This document shows, piece by piece, positions 49,303 to 61,137 of a stretch of 64,000 nucleotides of DNA (positions within the stretch are counted from its first letter, which is position 1; each line of letters starts with the position of its first letter). The notes beneath the pieces are model-generated. The model was not told where the DNA came from. It made no database searches and saw only the letters and a list, made by a program, of their open reading frames with translations. The position numbers and the translations under genes are program-made. Where the stretch lies: NCBI RefSeq assembly GCF_002288925.2, contig NW_022098069.1, positions 82,988,380 through 83,052,379 on the forward strand. The letters are read 5' to 3'. Origin of the DNA: Delphinapterus leucas (taxonomy: Eukaryota; Chordata; Mammalia; Artiodactyla; Monodontidae).

Positions 49303-49647
49303 CTTTATTTATTTATCTATTAATAAATTTACTTATTTATTTATTTTTGGCTGCGTTGGGTCTTTATTACTGCGCGCGGGCTTTCTCTAGTTGCGGCGAG
49401 CGCGGGCTACTCTTCGTTGCGGTGCGTGGGCTTCTCATTGCGGTGGCTTCTCTCATTGCAGAGCACGGGCTCTAGGCACGTGGGCTTCAGTAGTTGTGGC
49501 TCCCAGGCTCTAGCGTTCAGCCTCAATAGTTGTGGCACACGGGCTTAGTTGCTCCACGGCATGTGGGATCTTCCCGGACCAGGGCTGGAACCCGTGTTCC
49601 CCGCATTGGTAGGTGGATTCTTAACCACTGCGCCACCCGGGAAGTCC
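49303..49647 (-). mobile_element. CHR-2-type long SINE (antisense)
   Basis: ttggctgcgttgggtctttatt body and head ccacccgggaagtcc. TSD tgtatttag at 49294-49302 and 49648-49656. Confidence 0.94.
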
Positions 49648-49656
49648 TGTATTTAG

Positions 49657-49972
49657 TTTCAGATATCATTTTCCCCAACTCCCCCATATTTCCATTAGGA
49701 GGTATTGGAATATTTTTATTGGTAGAGATGTTTAGGATAGATAAGTGATTTCCTATTCATTTAAAATTTTCAAAGGGGCCTGGATTTTATAGGATGTATA
49801 TATATATATATTGATTTGGGGGCTAGATCTCATGACTTTTCACATCTATCCTAAGTCTACTATTTTAAATTAGATGAGTGAAATGTAGGGAAGGGCATAT
49901 TGTAACCAACTTTGCAGGAATTAGACACTTCACATATTTGTTAAAACCTGGTATCTGTTTCTCTTAGCGTTT
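49657..49972. other. Unassigned intronic sequence
   Basis: Short (TA)n at about 49797-49811; otherwise nothing recognised. Confidence 0.45.
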
Positions 49973-49986
49973 TAAAATCAATTTTT

Positions 49987-50193
49987 TTTTTTTCTTTTTT
50001 TGCGGTACGCGGGCCTCTCACTGTTGTGGCCTCTCCCGTTGCGGAGCACAGGCTCCGGACGCGCAGGCTCAGTGGCCATGGCTCACGGGCCCAGCCCCTC
50101 CGCGGCATGTGGGATCTTCCCAGACCGGGGCACGAACCCACGTCCCCTGCATCGGCAGGCGGACTCTCAACCACTGCGCCAACAGGGAAGCCC
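49987..50193 (-). mobile_element. Short SINE 282 bp before RAB33B exon 2
   Basis: T-run, body, head ccaacagggaagccc. TSD taaaatcaattttt at 49973-49986 and 50194-50207. Confidence 0.95.
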
Positions 50194-50475
50194 TAAAATC
50201 AATTTTTGAGGTATAATTTTTCTAAACAAACTTGATTTACTGAAATTAAAGTGCTAGATTGAAGTCTTTGTTCTGACACTTGCATTAATGATGAGGTAAC
50301 TAGACTAGTATCATGACATTTGGATCCCTTAAATAACACTGAAAAGGCATCATGGAAGGGAGCAAAGTAGTATAAGTGAAGAAGTAGGAAAGACCATGCA
50401 AAGGTGGTTAAATTTTTCTGTATGTATAATTGGAATGAAACTTTCAGTTTTCCTCTTTTTTTCCCCCACTTCCAG

Positions 50476-50916
50476 ATCCAGTTATGGGACACAGCAGGAC
50501 AAGAACGATTCAGAAAGAGCATGGTCCAGCACTACTACAGAAACGTACATGCTGTTGTCTTCGTGTATGATATGACCAACATGGCGAGTTTTCATAGCCT
50601 GCCATCTTGGATAGAAGAATGCAAACAGCATTTGCTAGCCAGCGACATACCACGGATTCTTGTTGGAAATAAATGTGACTTGAGGAGTGCCATTCAGGTA
50701 CCCACAGACTTGGCACAAAAATTTGCTGACACGTACAGTATGCCTTTGTTTGAAACCTCTGCTAAAAACCCCAATGATAATGACCATGTGGAAGCTATAT
50801 TTATGACCTTGGCTCATAAGCTGAAGAGCCATAAACCGTTAATGCTTAGTCAACCCCCTGATAACGGAATTACCCTGAAGCCTGAACCAAAGCCTGCAGT
50901 GACGTGCTGGTGCTAA
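50476..50916 (+). CDS. RAB33B: RAB33B coding exon 2 (residues 84-229 and stop)
   Basis: Second and last coding exon. It follows a pyrimidine-rich acceptor (ending cttccag at 50475) and opens with [10 protein letters not shown]. Motifs: switch II WDTAGQE (87-93) with catalytic Q92, guanine-specificity NKCD (148-151), and ETSAK (176-180). The protein ends CWC, a double-cysteine signal (C227 and C229) for geranylgeranylation and membrane anchoring. The stop is TAA at 50914. Exons 1 and 2 give 83 + 146 = 229 residues, the usual length of RAB33B, with no frameshift or premature stop. A few differences from human (N139S, H-to-Y near 170, I-to-T near 216, M-to-V at 225) are from memory and avoid the nucleotide-binding motifs. 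The alternative RAB33A is unlikely because the N-terminus and tail match RAB33B. Confidence 0.98.
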   Translation: MQLWDTAGQERFRKSMVQHYYRNVHAVVFVYDMTNMASFHSLPSWIEECKQHLLASDIPRILVGNKCDLRSAIQVPTDLAQKFADTYSMPLFETSAKNPNDNDHVEAIFMTLAHKLKSHKPLMLSQPPDNGITLKPEPKPAVTCWC

Positions 50917-53290
50917 ATCACAGTCTTTATTGTACAATCTAATTTTGACTAAAGAAATACTTTTGAAGTATGACAGTGGTAAGTCATAGAATTTAATCTC
51001 AGATGTAATGGAGCATCCTGACACTTTACTGTTTATCATCGTCATGCTTATTTTTGTATTTTGTATCTACTTCATCAAGTTTGTCACTGCGACAACACAA
51101 GGAAAAAGTTAGTTTTCAGAGGTTGAAGTGAAGCAGAGTTAGGATGAATGAGGACATCTTTCCATTGAGAGCCCCATGAGGAGGCTTCAAATGAGAGTAT
51201 GATGGGATTTTAAGAGTCAATGATTGTTTAATCCTGTGTTCCTGCAATTGAAAAAATATATTAAGGGTTTAGTATACTTACTCGTATGTGCTTTGAATGG
51301 GACGTGTTCTCAATAGGATAAAAACTGGTATTTGCCTCTCCCTAGAGTTCTTTCTTTGTCTTATTAATGTACTTAAATGCATTATTATTGGTACATTTTA
51401 GAGCCAAGACTTTAGTTCCAGGGGAAGGAGAGAGCCTAGAATGTTTTCTGGTTCTCAGTCCATAAAGAATGACCTTTCCAACAGTTCTAGATGCTTAATA
51501 TTTCAAATCACTATCAATCAGGTCTACAAAAAAAAAAATCATTGTTATTTTTAGAAGAGTAATTTGAATTGTTTTCTTACTAAATTCTACACAATATGCA
51601 AAAGTAAATCAGATAGTAAGGTGCTTTATACTTTATTTTGATACCTTTAAACATTGAAAAACTAATTGAAAGATTTGAGGAGATGTAATTCGGGGAAAAA
51701 TAGCTAAACATGGTTCCTGGCTACCACAAAAGACCTATTCCTGGCTTTTGGTCAAGCTGTGTGTCAAACATAGTATCTCTTGCTCTCCCCCGGCCCCCAA
51801 TCAATTTAATGCCTAAAGGCTGAATAAACAAATCATCTTCCATTTGGATTGTAACTCTGAGGGCATACCTGTAATTGCTATGAGTCTACATTTTATTTCT
51901 GTAATAGTACATTACAGTACTTCTGTTGTTGAAATCTTTAAACTTTTATGGTCACAACAAACTACTCCTCCTCAGTATAAAAAATAAATTAGATATTGAA
52001 AAATATCTAGTCTACCCCTTGGTGGTAGAAAGAATATTTCAAAAAGTTTTTTTTACCCTAATTACTTTTATTTTGAATTTAAGACTTTGCACATAGGAAA
52101 TAGTAAGCTTGCCTGTGAAGCTATTACGTGAATGGAATGTAAGCCATGAACTTTATCTGAAGTGTGCACATTGACTAATTCTGAAAGATTGCTGAACTTA
52201 ATAATTTTAGAGGAAATTAAGCCAAAAGATGATTATACTTAAAATATTTTCAGAATGTGGGAAACCAATTAAATATGTGATGTAATCTAGTTTAGGATTT
52301 TTTGTGTAACCATGATGGTGGTCCTGACTGGATAATTTATTTATGAAAACAAGATAATTCTATTAAATGAACTAATGGAAAGTAATAATTACAGGAAATA
52401 ATTATTCTGTTTTAAACGTTAGAGCTTAAGGAAAAACAAATTGGCTTTGTTTGCTTTTAAGAAGATTAATCCATTTTTCTTATCATGGTAGAATTAAAAA
52501 TGGTTTGACTTTGTCTAAATTAGTGTTGATTTGCAACTATTTTTATAGTAAAACAATGACAGCTGTTATAATTGTCATGGGCGTAACAGTTTTTTAAAGA
52601 AGGGAATCTGTTTATTGCTTATCAAAACATTTTCTAAAGTGGGGGAAGAAAGTTTACAGACTTTCCAAGCACTTTTTTTTTTTCAGTGCTGTTATTACTC
52701 ATGTTTCTAAAAAGGTAATTTAACTTTATTTCTTTTTGTAAGAAGTTAGTAGTAAGTACCCTTTAAAGTTCTGTAAAAGGACTTATTTTTTCACTTTAAT
52801 ATTTATTTTAAAATACTTGTATCCCATTTGTAGTGATTTATTGTTTTAATTTTTTCTACATATGTTTTTACTTTTAAAAAGAACATACTTATCAGTTGAA
52901 TGGGGTAAAGCTTTTAGATATTTTCCAGAATATTTATAAAACACAGACTATTGAGAAATCACTTACAAAATGGTGGCTATCAAACAACTAATTATTAATT
53001 TTTAAAGCACAAATCACACATTTTATAACTCCTGTATGAATTTATTTTAACTGTGACCTTTAGTTGAAAACCTCAGATATGTTTTGGAAAAGTCATAATT
53101 TGAGAACACCAAAGGAAACGAATCCAGATTCCAGTGAAGTTAGCTATTCATGACAATGCTTTATCGACAGTGTATTGCTAGTACATTTCCTCATGAAATC
53201 TAAACTAGAGTTAAATAATTTTGTTATGGAATAGCATCACTGTAACTTTGCCCTCATGAAGTTCAATAAACCAGCTTTGGCATAAAGAAA
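50917..53290 (+). other. RAB33B: RAB33B 3' untranslated region (predicted)
   Basis: AT-rich stretch after the stop codon with no recognisable transposon, unlike everything around it. Several ATTTA-type elements are present. Candidate poly(A) signals AATAAA lie at 51823-51828, 51983-51988 and 53265-53270. The last is followed by a GT-rich stretch (53,290-53,315), as expected downstream of a cleavage site. The first SINE after the gene starts near 53,735. The end is inferred; alternative shorter 3' ends are possible. Confidence 0.7.
53265..53270 (+). terminator. RAB33B: Distal poly(A) signal of RAB33B
   Basis: Canonical AATAAA with a GT/T-rich stretch about 25-45 bp downstream (ttgtggtttattttcgtttgg region). 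It is the last such signal before repeats resume, so it is the likely main 3' end. Confidence 0.6.
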
Positions 53291-53734
53291 TTGTGGTTTA
53301 TTTTCGTTTGGTTACTAGGTTGAGCATAAAATAAAACAAACAAACAAATCTCTGGTTTTCCTCTGGCTTCCAGGTAGTATGTAATACATTAGAATCAAAC
53401 GGACAAAAAACTAACCCATTTGGAAATACATTCAAGGTTAAAGAACTTTTCAGGAAAAAACCCTAAGTATTAAAATTAGCTGATAGGGTAGCTTTTTTAT
53501 TTGTGAGGCTGAGTAATCCAGCTTGTTTAAGAACAAACACTTCAGTGCAAATGGCACATATCACGAGAGTGGTTGGCATCTGTATATTTAAAGGTAGAAG
53601 AATTCAGCAGGATGAATAACTGTAAAAAGTGAGAAAGAGGAGAAGGGAGTAGGTGACAGGTGTAAGATTACAATTTCTGCATTCAGATTTCTGATTTAGT
53701 TAGGCTCTTTCGGAGAATGTTTTGTTTTTAGAGA
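53291..53734. other. Unassigned sequence after RAB33B
   Basis: No gene or nameable repeat. Confidence 0.45.
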
Positions 53735-54024
53735 CTTTTTTTTGGCTGCATTGGGTCTCCGTTGCCGTGCGCGGGCTTTCTCTAGTTGCGGTGAGTGGGG
53801 GCTACTCTTCGTTGCGATACCAGGCTTCTCATTGGGGTGACTTCTCTCGTTGCGGAGCAAGGGCTCTAGGCTCGTAGGCTTCAGTAGTTGCAGCACGCGG
53901 GCTCAGTAGTTGTGGCTTGCGGCTCTAGAGCGCAGGCTCAGTAGTTGTGGCACACGGGCTTAGTTGCTCCGTGGCATGTGGGATCTTACCGGACCAGGGC
54001 TTGAACCCATGTTCCCTGCATTGG
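53735..54024 (-). mobile_element. CHR-2-type long SINE (antisense), head missing
   Basis: Body from ttggctgcattgggtctcc to gaacccatgttccctgcattgg, then stops before the usual terminal ~40 bp (ccaccagggaagtcc absent). The break is followed at once by two TTAGGG units. Confidence 0.9.
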
Positions 54025-54234
54025 ATTAGGGTTAGGGACTCTGAAGTTCGTGCTGCTTTCCCTGGTCAGTTTATTTCATATATGTTACTCTTCTGTTCAA
54101 ACACAAAATTACATTATTCATGAAAGACTGCTTTTTAAATAATCAGACAATAGGTTGGTCAAATCTTTTGGGGGGCAGACTTGCTAGAGCCTGTGTGGCA
54201 AATACTAATTCACTTCATTTGTTGGAATAACCTG

Positions 54235-55130
54235 GTTTATCAAACATTTGTGTTAGGCAGTGAGCTACGTAGATGAATAAGACTGTCCTTGAAGAACTTA
54301 CAACGTGATATATAAACAAATAGGAATTCTACAGTGTACTGTGGTAAATGTAACTAAAGAGGCAAACACAAAGGACGATGAGCACAGAGACTGGCGTGAT
54401 CGTGTGGCTTCGATGCAGAGGAGGGAGTGTGCAGTGAGATGAAGGGGTGGTCAGAACACTGGGTGATGAAGCCAGCAAGGCAGGTTGTGACTGAACCACC
54501 AAGTCGCCATATGCAGTGGAATTAGGACTGACTTAGGTGCAGGTGTCAGGAACTCAGGTCACATCCGTCTACAAGGGGGGATTTATTGTCAGGAGTCTGA
54601 CTTGTCTGACGTTAGACTCCAGGACAAGGATGCAACTAGACCCAAAGAAGAGCTGGGATTGAGGACTCGGTCTCCTACCTCTGGGCTCAGCTTTGCTGCC
54701 CACCTTCATTCTCTCTCTCTCTTATAATTGGATTTCTCCACTCTTCTGGTTCACTTGGCAGAAAACATGGCCAGTAACCGCTTCTGAGCTTTTGCACGCT
54801 GCAGGCACCCAAAGAGAAATCGACCGAGTGTCAGTCCCAAGTCAAAATGTCTAGGGTGGCCTGGCTAGAGTCAGGTGCCCGGCCCAAGATCAATAGCCGA
54901 GAAAAGATCAATTACGGAATTTCCACATTTGGGGGGAGAAGGAATTTTGGGGAAGGGAAACAAAAATGAGAATAGCCACACAAAAACACTTGAGCTTTAC
55001 TGTTTAGACAGTGGGTAACTAATGAAAGCATTTAAGCAAGGTAGTGAGGCCATCAGATTTATGCCTAAAATTCCAGTGGTGAGGGGAAGGCTATGTGGGA
55101 ATGGAGCCATGGTGGCCAGTTTACTGTTAT
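54235..55130 (-). repeat. L2-like sequence (antisense)
   Basis: catttgtgttaggcagtgagc then agaacttacaacgtgatatataaac, the reversed L2 3' end; later gaaagcatttaagcaaggtagtgagg. The middle (54,400-54,900) is not assigned and may be another insertion. Confidence 0.45.
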
Positions 55131-55286
55131 AGCCTAGAAGAAAGAACTTTCAGTGGGAAGTTGACAGAAGAATAATACCATACAGCACTTTTCTTCTTCT
55201 GTCTGGCTTATTTCACTTAGCATGATGCCCTCCAGATTCATCCACGTTGTCACAGATGGCAGGATTTCCGTCTTTTTAAGACAATA

Positions 55287-55480
55287 GGGACTTCCCTGGT
55301 GGTGCAGTGGATAAGACTCCAAGCTCCCAATGCAGGGGGGCCCGGGTTTGATCCCTGGTCAGGGAGCTAGATCCCACATTGCATGCCGCAACGAAGAGTT
55401 TGCATGCCACCATTAAGGATCCCGCCTGCCACAACTAAATAATGAATAAATATTTAAAAATGAATGAATATAAAAAAACA
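55287..55480 (+). mobile_element. CHR-1/Bov-tA-like SINE (sense)
   Basis: gggacttccctggtggtgcag head, gatccctggtcagggagc, tail of aatgaataaat repeats. TSD unclear. Confidence 0.88.
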
Positions 55481-55492
55481 GTAATATTCCTC

Positions 55493-55532
55493 TGTGTGTG
55501 TGTGTGTGTGTGCGTGCACGCACGCATGTGTA
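55493..55532. repeat. (TG)n with GCAC interruptions
   Basis: About 12 TG units followed by cgtgcacgcacgcatg, inside old L1. Confidence 0.88.
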
Positions 55533-55836
55533 TCACATTTTCTTTATCCATTTATTTGTCAGTGGGCACTTAGGTTGTTTCCATACCTTGGCTATTGTGA
55601 ATAAAGGCTGCAATGAATATGGTAGTACAGATATCTCTTTGAGATAATGATTTTGTTTCCTTTGTACACCCAGAAGTGGGGTTGTTGGATCATATGGTAA
55701 TTCTATGTTTAATTACTTGAGGTATCTCCATACTGTTTTCCATGGTAGCTGTACCAGTTTACATTCCCAGCAAGAGTGTACAAGCGTTCCCTTTTCTCCA
55801 CATCCTTGCCAGCATTTGCTGTCTCTTGCCTTTTTG

Positions 55837-56047
55837 TTTTTGTTTTTGTTTTTTTGCGGTACGCGGGCATCTCACTGCTGTGGCCTCTCCCGTTGCGGAG
55901 CACAGGCTCCGGACGCGCAGGCTCAGCGGCCATGGCTCACGGGCACAGCCGCTCCGCGGCACGTGGGATCTTCCCGTACCGGGGCACGAACCCTTGTCCC
56001 CTGCATCGGCAGGCGGACTCTCAACCACTGCGCCACCAGGGAAGCCC
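55837..56047 (-). mobile_element. Short SINE nested in old L1
   Basis: TTTTTG-rich tail in reverse, body, head ccaccagggaagccc. TSD ttgcctttttg at 55826-55836 and 56048-56058. L1 text is continuous across it. Confidence 0.95.
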
Positions 56048-56430
56048 TTGCCTTTTTGATAATAGCAATCCTAACAGGTGTGAGGTGGTATCTCACTGTG
56101 GTTTTGATTTGCATTTCCCTGATGATCAGTGATGTTGAGCACATTTTCATGTACCTGTTGGCCACTGGTATTTCTTCTTTGGAAAAATGTCTGTTCAGGC
56201 CCTTTTCCTATTTTTAAATTATTTACTTATTTACTTTTGCTATTGAGTTGCATGAATTCCCTGTGTATTTTGGATATTAACTCCTTATTGGATATGCGGC
56301 TTGCAAATTTTCTGGGATTCCACAGGTTGCCTTTTAATTTTGTTGATGGTTTCCTTTGCTGTGCAGAAGCTTTTTAGTTTCATGTGGTCCCACTTGTTTG
56401 TTTTTGCTTTTGTTGCCTTTGCTTTTGGTG

Positions 56431-57129
56431 TCATGTAATCATTTTCTTAAAGAAGGTCCACCATGTGAAAAAGATGTCAAGTCTCCCCAAACCCGGATAT
56501 TCATCTGAAATGAATATATTCATCCTGTGGGATACTTGAGATCCACAAGTGGTTTATTAGTGTTCCCAGCATTTATTTCTGCCAGTCTCTGTACCATCGC
56601 ATCTGCTCTAGGTTTGGCTTATTGACAGAACGTCCAGTTTCTCAAGGCAGTAATTCATAAACTTCTCATGCAAATGTAAGGTTAGTAAACGTTGTCTGCT
56701 TTGTGGAATCTGTTATCTCATTGTATATCCACAGACGCCGTATAGCATGCATTTAAAAATACTGAAAACTCTGGGAGCTTAATCACAAATGGTCACGTGT
56801 ACCATAAACTAAACAAGGAGGCGCTCCCTAAGCCTTTGTCCTTCTTCCTCTTCTCTTCTGGCTGAACACCCTTTCCCTTTGTGATCTCATTGATTCCAGA
56901 ACGCACTTCCGGGGCCTGGACTTTGCCCCCGGATTCCTGTGGGCCATCTTCCTTTGTGGGTACCAGTGACACACCCAACTAAACAATATCCAAACTCATA
57001 ATCCTCCTCCCTAAACTTACTTTGTTTCCTGTGTTTCTTCAAAACCTCCAGGCTCTATTTGAGGCTTCCTTTCCTTCACCTCCCATATCTCGTCTTCCAC
57101 CAGGATCTACTGTTTCCACTGCTTCTGAT
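56431..57129. other. Unassigned sequence; right half C/T-rich, possibly L2
   Basis: 56,790-57,130 has L2-like pyrimidine-rich text; the left half is unassigned. Confidence 0.35.
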
Positions 57130-57554
57130 CCTTGCATTTAAACTCTTCTTTCCGAGAGGCCGCAGTCACTGCACATAGACTCTGAGGTCCAGCCATGTGG
57201 GGACTGAATCCCAGATGTTCTAACAGAGTTGAAACCTCTCAAGGCTTCAATGTCCTCTCATTTTTATTTATTTATTTGTTTGTTGGCGGTATGCGGGCCT
57301 CTCAATGTTGTGGCCTCTGCCGTTGCGGAGCACAGGCTCTGGACGCCCAGGCTCAGCGGCCATGGCTCACGGGCCCAGCCGCTCCGTGGCATGTGGGATC
57401 TTCCCGGACCGGGGCACGAACCCGTGTCCCCTGCATCGGCAGGCTGACTCTCAACCACTGCGCCACCAGGGAAACCCTGCCCTCTCATTTTTAAAGGGGG
57501 CTGACGATAACTCATGGGGTTATTGTGAGAATTAAATGAGTTGATATACGTGTA
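57130..57554 (+). repeat. MIR SINE (sense), split by a short SINE
   Basis: cttcaatgtcctctcattttta before, and cataactcatggggttattgtgagaattaaatgag-like text after the SINE, are two halves of one MIR. Confidence 0.75.
57266..57480 (-). mobile_element. Short SINE nested in MIR
   Basis: TTTA-rich tail in reverse, ggcggtatgcgggcctctc, head ccaccagggaaaccc. TSD cctctcattttta at 57253-57265 and 57481-57493. Confidence 0.95.
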
Positions 57555-58005
57555 ATATCTAGTGTTGTGTAACAAATTTCTCCAAAGCTTAGTAGATAAA
57601 ACCACACTTGTGTTATCTCTCACTGTTGCAGTGGGTCAGCAGTGGAGGTGCTGTCCAGCAAGGCAGTTCTGGCTTGGGTCTCTCATGAGGCTGCAGTCAT
57701 CTAACAGCTGGGGTTAGAACAGCTGGCACTCCTCCGGATCTCCTTCTGTCTGGTATCTGAACATGGTGGCCTCAGGGTAGCCAGACTTCTCCTACGATGG
57801 CTGGAGGTGCCCAGAGCAGAGGCCCAAGATACACCTACAGAAGCCCCAGGGTCTTTTCTCACTTAGCTTATAAGTCCTGCTCTATTGGTCTTGAATGGTG
57901 ATCACAAAACCCTGCCGGGGTTGTAGAGCAGGAGACATAAACTCCAGCTGTGCGTGGAGGCCTGTCAAAACACTTGCGGACCTTTTTAAAAACCATCACA
58001 GAGAG
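57555..58005 (-). repeat. Old LTR-like repeat, perhaps MaLR group
   Basis: gtgtaacaaatttctccaaagc at the left and ggcctgtcaaaacacttgcgg with ccatcaca at the right resemble a reversed ancient LTR. Family uncertain; no coding sequence. Confidence 0.4.
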
Positions 58006-58310
58006 TGACCATAAAAATGTTTTGTACCATTCAGATGACTCACTGCGTATCTCATGGCAGAGTTGTTAAAAGATTTGAACTGAAAGATGTGCTACACATT
58101 TTTCTTTCACAAAAAGACATGATGCAAATTATTGACCATTTCTATAATGACAAGTGTCTAGAATATATTTCATACTAAGGAATATGCTAACTTAATAGTT
58201 ATTTTTAGGAAAACAAACACACTTTATCTCTTCCTGGTGGGTGTTGGAAATGTTTCCATCTGATACGCTTTTCTTTCTAAAGTCTGTGTCACCTATAAGA
58301 ATTCTCCTGT

Positions 58311-61137
58311 GTGAAGAAATAGAAAATATGAACAGACCAATCACAAGTAATGAAATTGAAAGTGTGATTAAAAATCTTCCAACAAACAAAAGTCCAGGAC
58401 CAGCTGGCCTCACAGGTGAATTCTATCAAGCATTTAGGGAAGAGCTAACACCCATCCTTCTCAAACTCTTCCAAAAAATTGCAAAGGAAGGAACACTCCC
58501 AAACTCATACTATGAGGCTGCCATCACCCTGATACCAAAACTGGACAAAGATACTACAAGAAAAGAGAATTACAGACCAATATCACTGCTGAATATAGAT
58601 TCAAAAATCCTCAACAAAATACTAGCAAACAATCCAACAACACATTAAAAGGATCATACACCATGATCAAGTGGGATTTATCCCAGGGATGCAAGGATTC
58701 TTCAATATATGCAAATCAATCAATGTGATACACCATATTAACAAACTGAAGAAGAAAAACCATATGATCATCTCAATAGATGCAGAAAAAGCTTTTGACA
58801 AAATTCAACACCGATTTATGATAAAAACTCTCCAGCAAGTGGGCATAGAGGGAACCTGCCTCAAAATAATAAAGGCCATATATGAAAAGCCCACAGTAAA
58901 CATCATTCTCAATGGTGAAAAACTGAAAGCATTTCCTCTAAGATGAGGAATAAGACAAGGATGTCCACTCTTGCCACTATTATTCAACATAGTTTTGGAA
59001 GTCCTAGCCACACAATCAGAGAAGAAAAAGAAATAAAAGGAATACAAATTGGAATAGAAGAAGTAAAACTGTCACTGTTTGCAGATGACATGATGCTATA
59101 CATAGAGAATCCTAAAGATGCCACCAGAAAACTACTAGAGCTAATCAATGAATTTGGTAAAGTTGCAGGATACAAAATTAATGCACAGAAATCTCTGGCA
59201 TTCCTATACACTAACAACAAAAGATCAGAAAGAGAAATTAAGGAAACAATCCCATTCACCATTGCAGCAAAAAGAATAAAATACCTAGGAATAAACCTAC
59301 TAAGGAGGTAAAAGACCTGTACTCAGAAAACTATAAGACACTGATGAAAGAAATCAAAGATGACACACACAGATGGAGAGATATACCATGTTCTTGGATT
59401 GGAAGAATCAATGTTGTGAAAATGACTATACAACCCAAAGCAATCTACAGATTCAGTGCAATCCCTATCAAATTACCAGTGGCATTTTTTTACAGAACTA
59501 GAACAAAATATCTTAAAATTTGTGCAGGGACACAAAAGACCCCAAATAGCCAAAGCAGTCTTGAGGGGAAAAAACGGAGCTAGAGGAATTAGACTCCCTG
59601 ACTTCAGACTATACTACAAAGCTACAGTAATCAAGACAATGTGGTACTGGCACAAAAACAGAAATATTGATCAATGGAACAGGATAGGAAGCTCAGAGAT
59701 AAACCCACGCACCTATGGTCAACTAATCTATGACAAAGGCAGCAAGGATATACAATGGAGAAAAGACAGTCTCTTCAATAAGTGGTGCTGGGAAAACTGG
59801 ACAGCTACATGTAAAAGAATGAAATTAGGACACTCCCTAACACCATACACAAAAATAAACTCAAAATGGATTAGAGACCTAAATGTAAGACTGGACACTA
59901 TAAAACTCTTAGAGGAAAACATAGGAAGAACACTCTTTGACATAAATCACAGCAAGATCTCTTTTGATCCACCTTCTAGAGTAACGGAAATAAAAACAAA
60001 AATAAACAAATGGGACCTAATGAAACTTAAAACCTTTTGCAAAGCAAAGGAAAACTTAAGACGAGAAGACAACCCTCAGAACGGGAGAAAATATTTGCAA
60101 ACGAATCAACGGACAAAGGATTAATCTCCAAAATATATAAACAGCTCATTCAGCTCAATATTAAAAAAACAAACAACCCAATCCAAAAATGGGCAGAAGA
60201 CCTAAATAGACACTTCTCCAAAGAAGACATACAGATGGCCAAGAAGCACATGAAAAGCTGCTCAACATCACTAATCATTAGAGAAATGCAAATCAAAACT
60301 ACAATGAGGTATCGCTTCACACCAGTTAGAATGGGCATCATCAGAAAATCTACAGACAACAAATGCTGGAGAGGGTGTGGAGAAAAGGGAACCCTCTTGC
60401 ACTGTTGGTGGGAATGTAAATTGATACAGCCAATATGGAGAACAGTATGGAGGTTCCTAAAAAAACTAAAAATAGAATTACCATATGACCCAGCAATCCC
60501 ACTACTGGGCATATACCGAGAGAAAACCACAATTCAAAAGACACATGCACCCCAGTGTTCATTGCAGCACTATTTACAATAGACAGGTCATGGAAGCAAC
60601 CTAAAGGCCCATCGACAGATGAATGGTTAAAGAAGTTGTGGTACATATATACAATGGAATACTACTCAGCCATAAAAAGGATCGAAATTGGTCATTTTTA
60701 GAGACGTGGATGGATCTAGAGACTGTCATACAGAGTGAAGTAAGTCAGAAAGAGAAAAACAAATATCATATATTAACGTATATATGTGGAACCTAGAAAA
60801 ATGGTACAGATGAACCAGTTTGCAGGGCAGAAATAGAGACACAGATGTAGAGAACAAACGTATGGACACCAAGGAGGGAAAGTGGTGGGGTGGGGGTTGT
60901 GGTGGGATGAATTGGAAGATTGGGATTGACATATATACACTAATATGTATAAAATAGATAACTAATAAGAAAAAAATTATGTCTTTAATTAAACTGAAAT
61001 ATAATTCTGACAAAAAAAAAGAGACCATTATCCTCTAGCACAGTAGGTTTCTAAAATGACAGACATCTGTAATGTTCCCAAAATTATCTGTAAAGCCCTT
61101 TGTTTCTCAGTTTTAAAAAGTAAAAAAAAAAAAAAAA
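58311..61137 (+). mobile_element. 5'-truncated L1 with apparent 3' transduction
   Basis: L1 sequence starts inside ORF2 (gaagaaatagaaaatatgaac) and runs through the RT region (FADDMMLY at about 59,080-59,106) and ORF2 C-terminus to the 3' UTR with a G-rich tract near 60,880-60,905, then a first A-run at 61,012-61,020. About 100 bp of non-L1 sequence follows, then a second A-run (61,122-61,137). The 11-bp repeat aattctcctgt occurs at 58300-58310 and 61136-61146, outside the second A-run. ORF2 is broken by several frameshifts and stops, so it is dead. Confidence 0.85.
61021..61121 (+). other. Candidate transduced flank of a source L1
   Basis: Non-L1 sequence between two A-runs and inside the TSDs of the L1 above. 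It has no typical AATAAA close to its end, which weakens the case slightly. Confidence 0.6.

Larger units (their letters stand above)
35724..50475 (+). other. RAB33B: RAB33B intron (14,752 bp, phase 0)
   Basis: Single intron between the two coding exons, GT at 35724 and AG at 50474-50475. It contains five short SINEs, two long SINEs, two CHR-1-like SINEs, several antisense L1 3' ends, an L2, a MIR, a MER2-like and a Tigger1-like element, and a hAT element, each listed separately. Unassigned stretches (35,740-36,875; 37,651-38,560; 41,920-43,115; 47,446-48,340) show no splice-bounded reading frame. I found no sign of an additional coding exon. Confidence 0.9.
55150..56430 (-). repeat. Old L1 3' region (antisense), split by two SINEs
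   Basis: cttatttcacttagcatgatgcc, cttggctattgtgaataaagg, gttttccatggtagctgtacc and ctgtgcagaagctttttag are reversed L1 3' UTR and ORF2 C-terminus. Confidence 0.8.

Noticed and set aside
55705..56217. 170-codon frame spanning L1 and SINE
   Set aside because: Crosses the border of a nested SINE in an antisense L1, so it is an accident of repeat sequence.
58241..60582. Chain of L1 ORF2 reading frames (up to 222 codons)
   Set aside because: They are pieces of one retrotransposon ORF2 in shifting frames with stops; annotated as a dead L1, not as genes.
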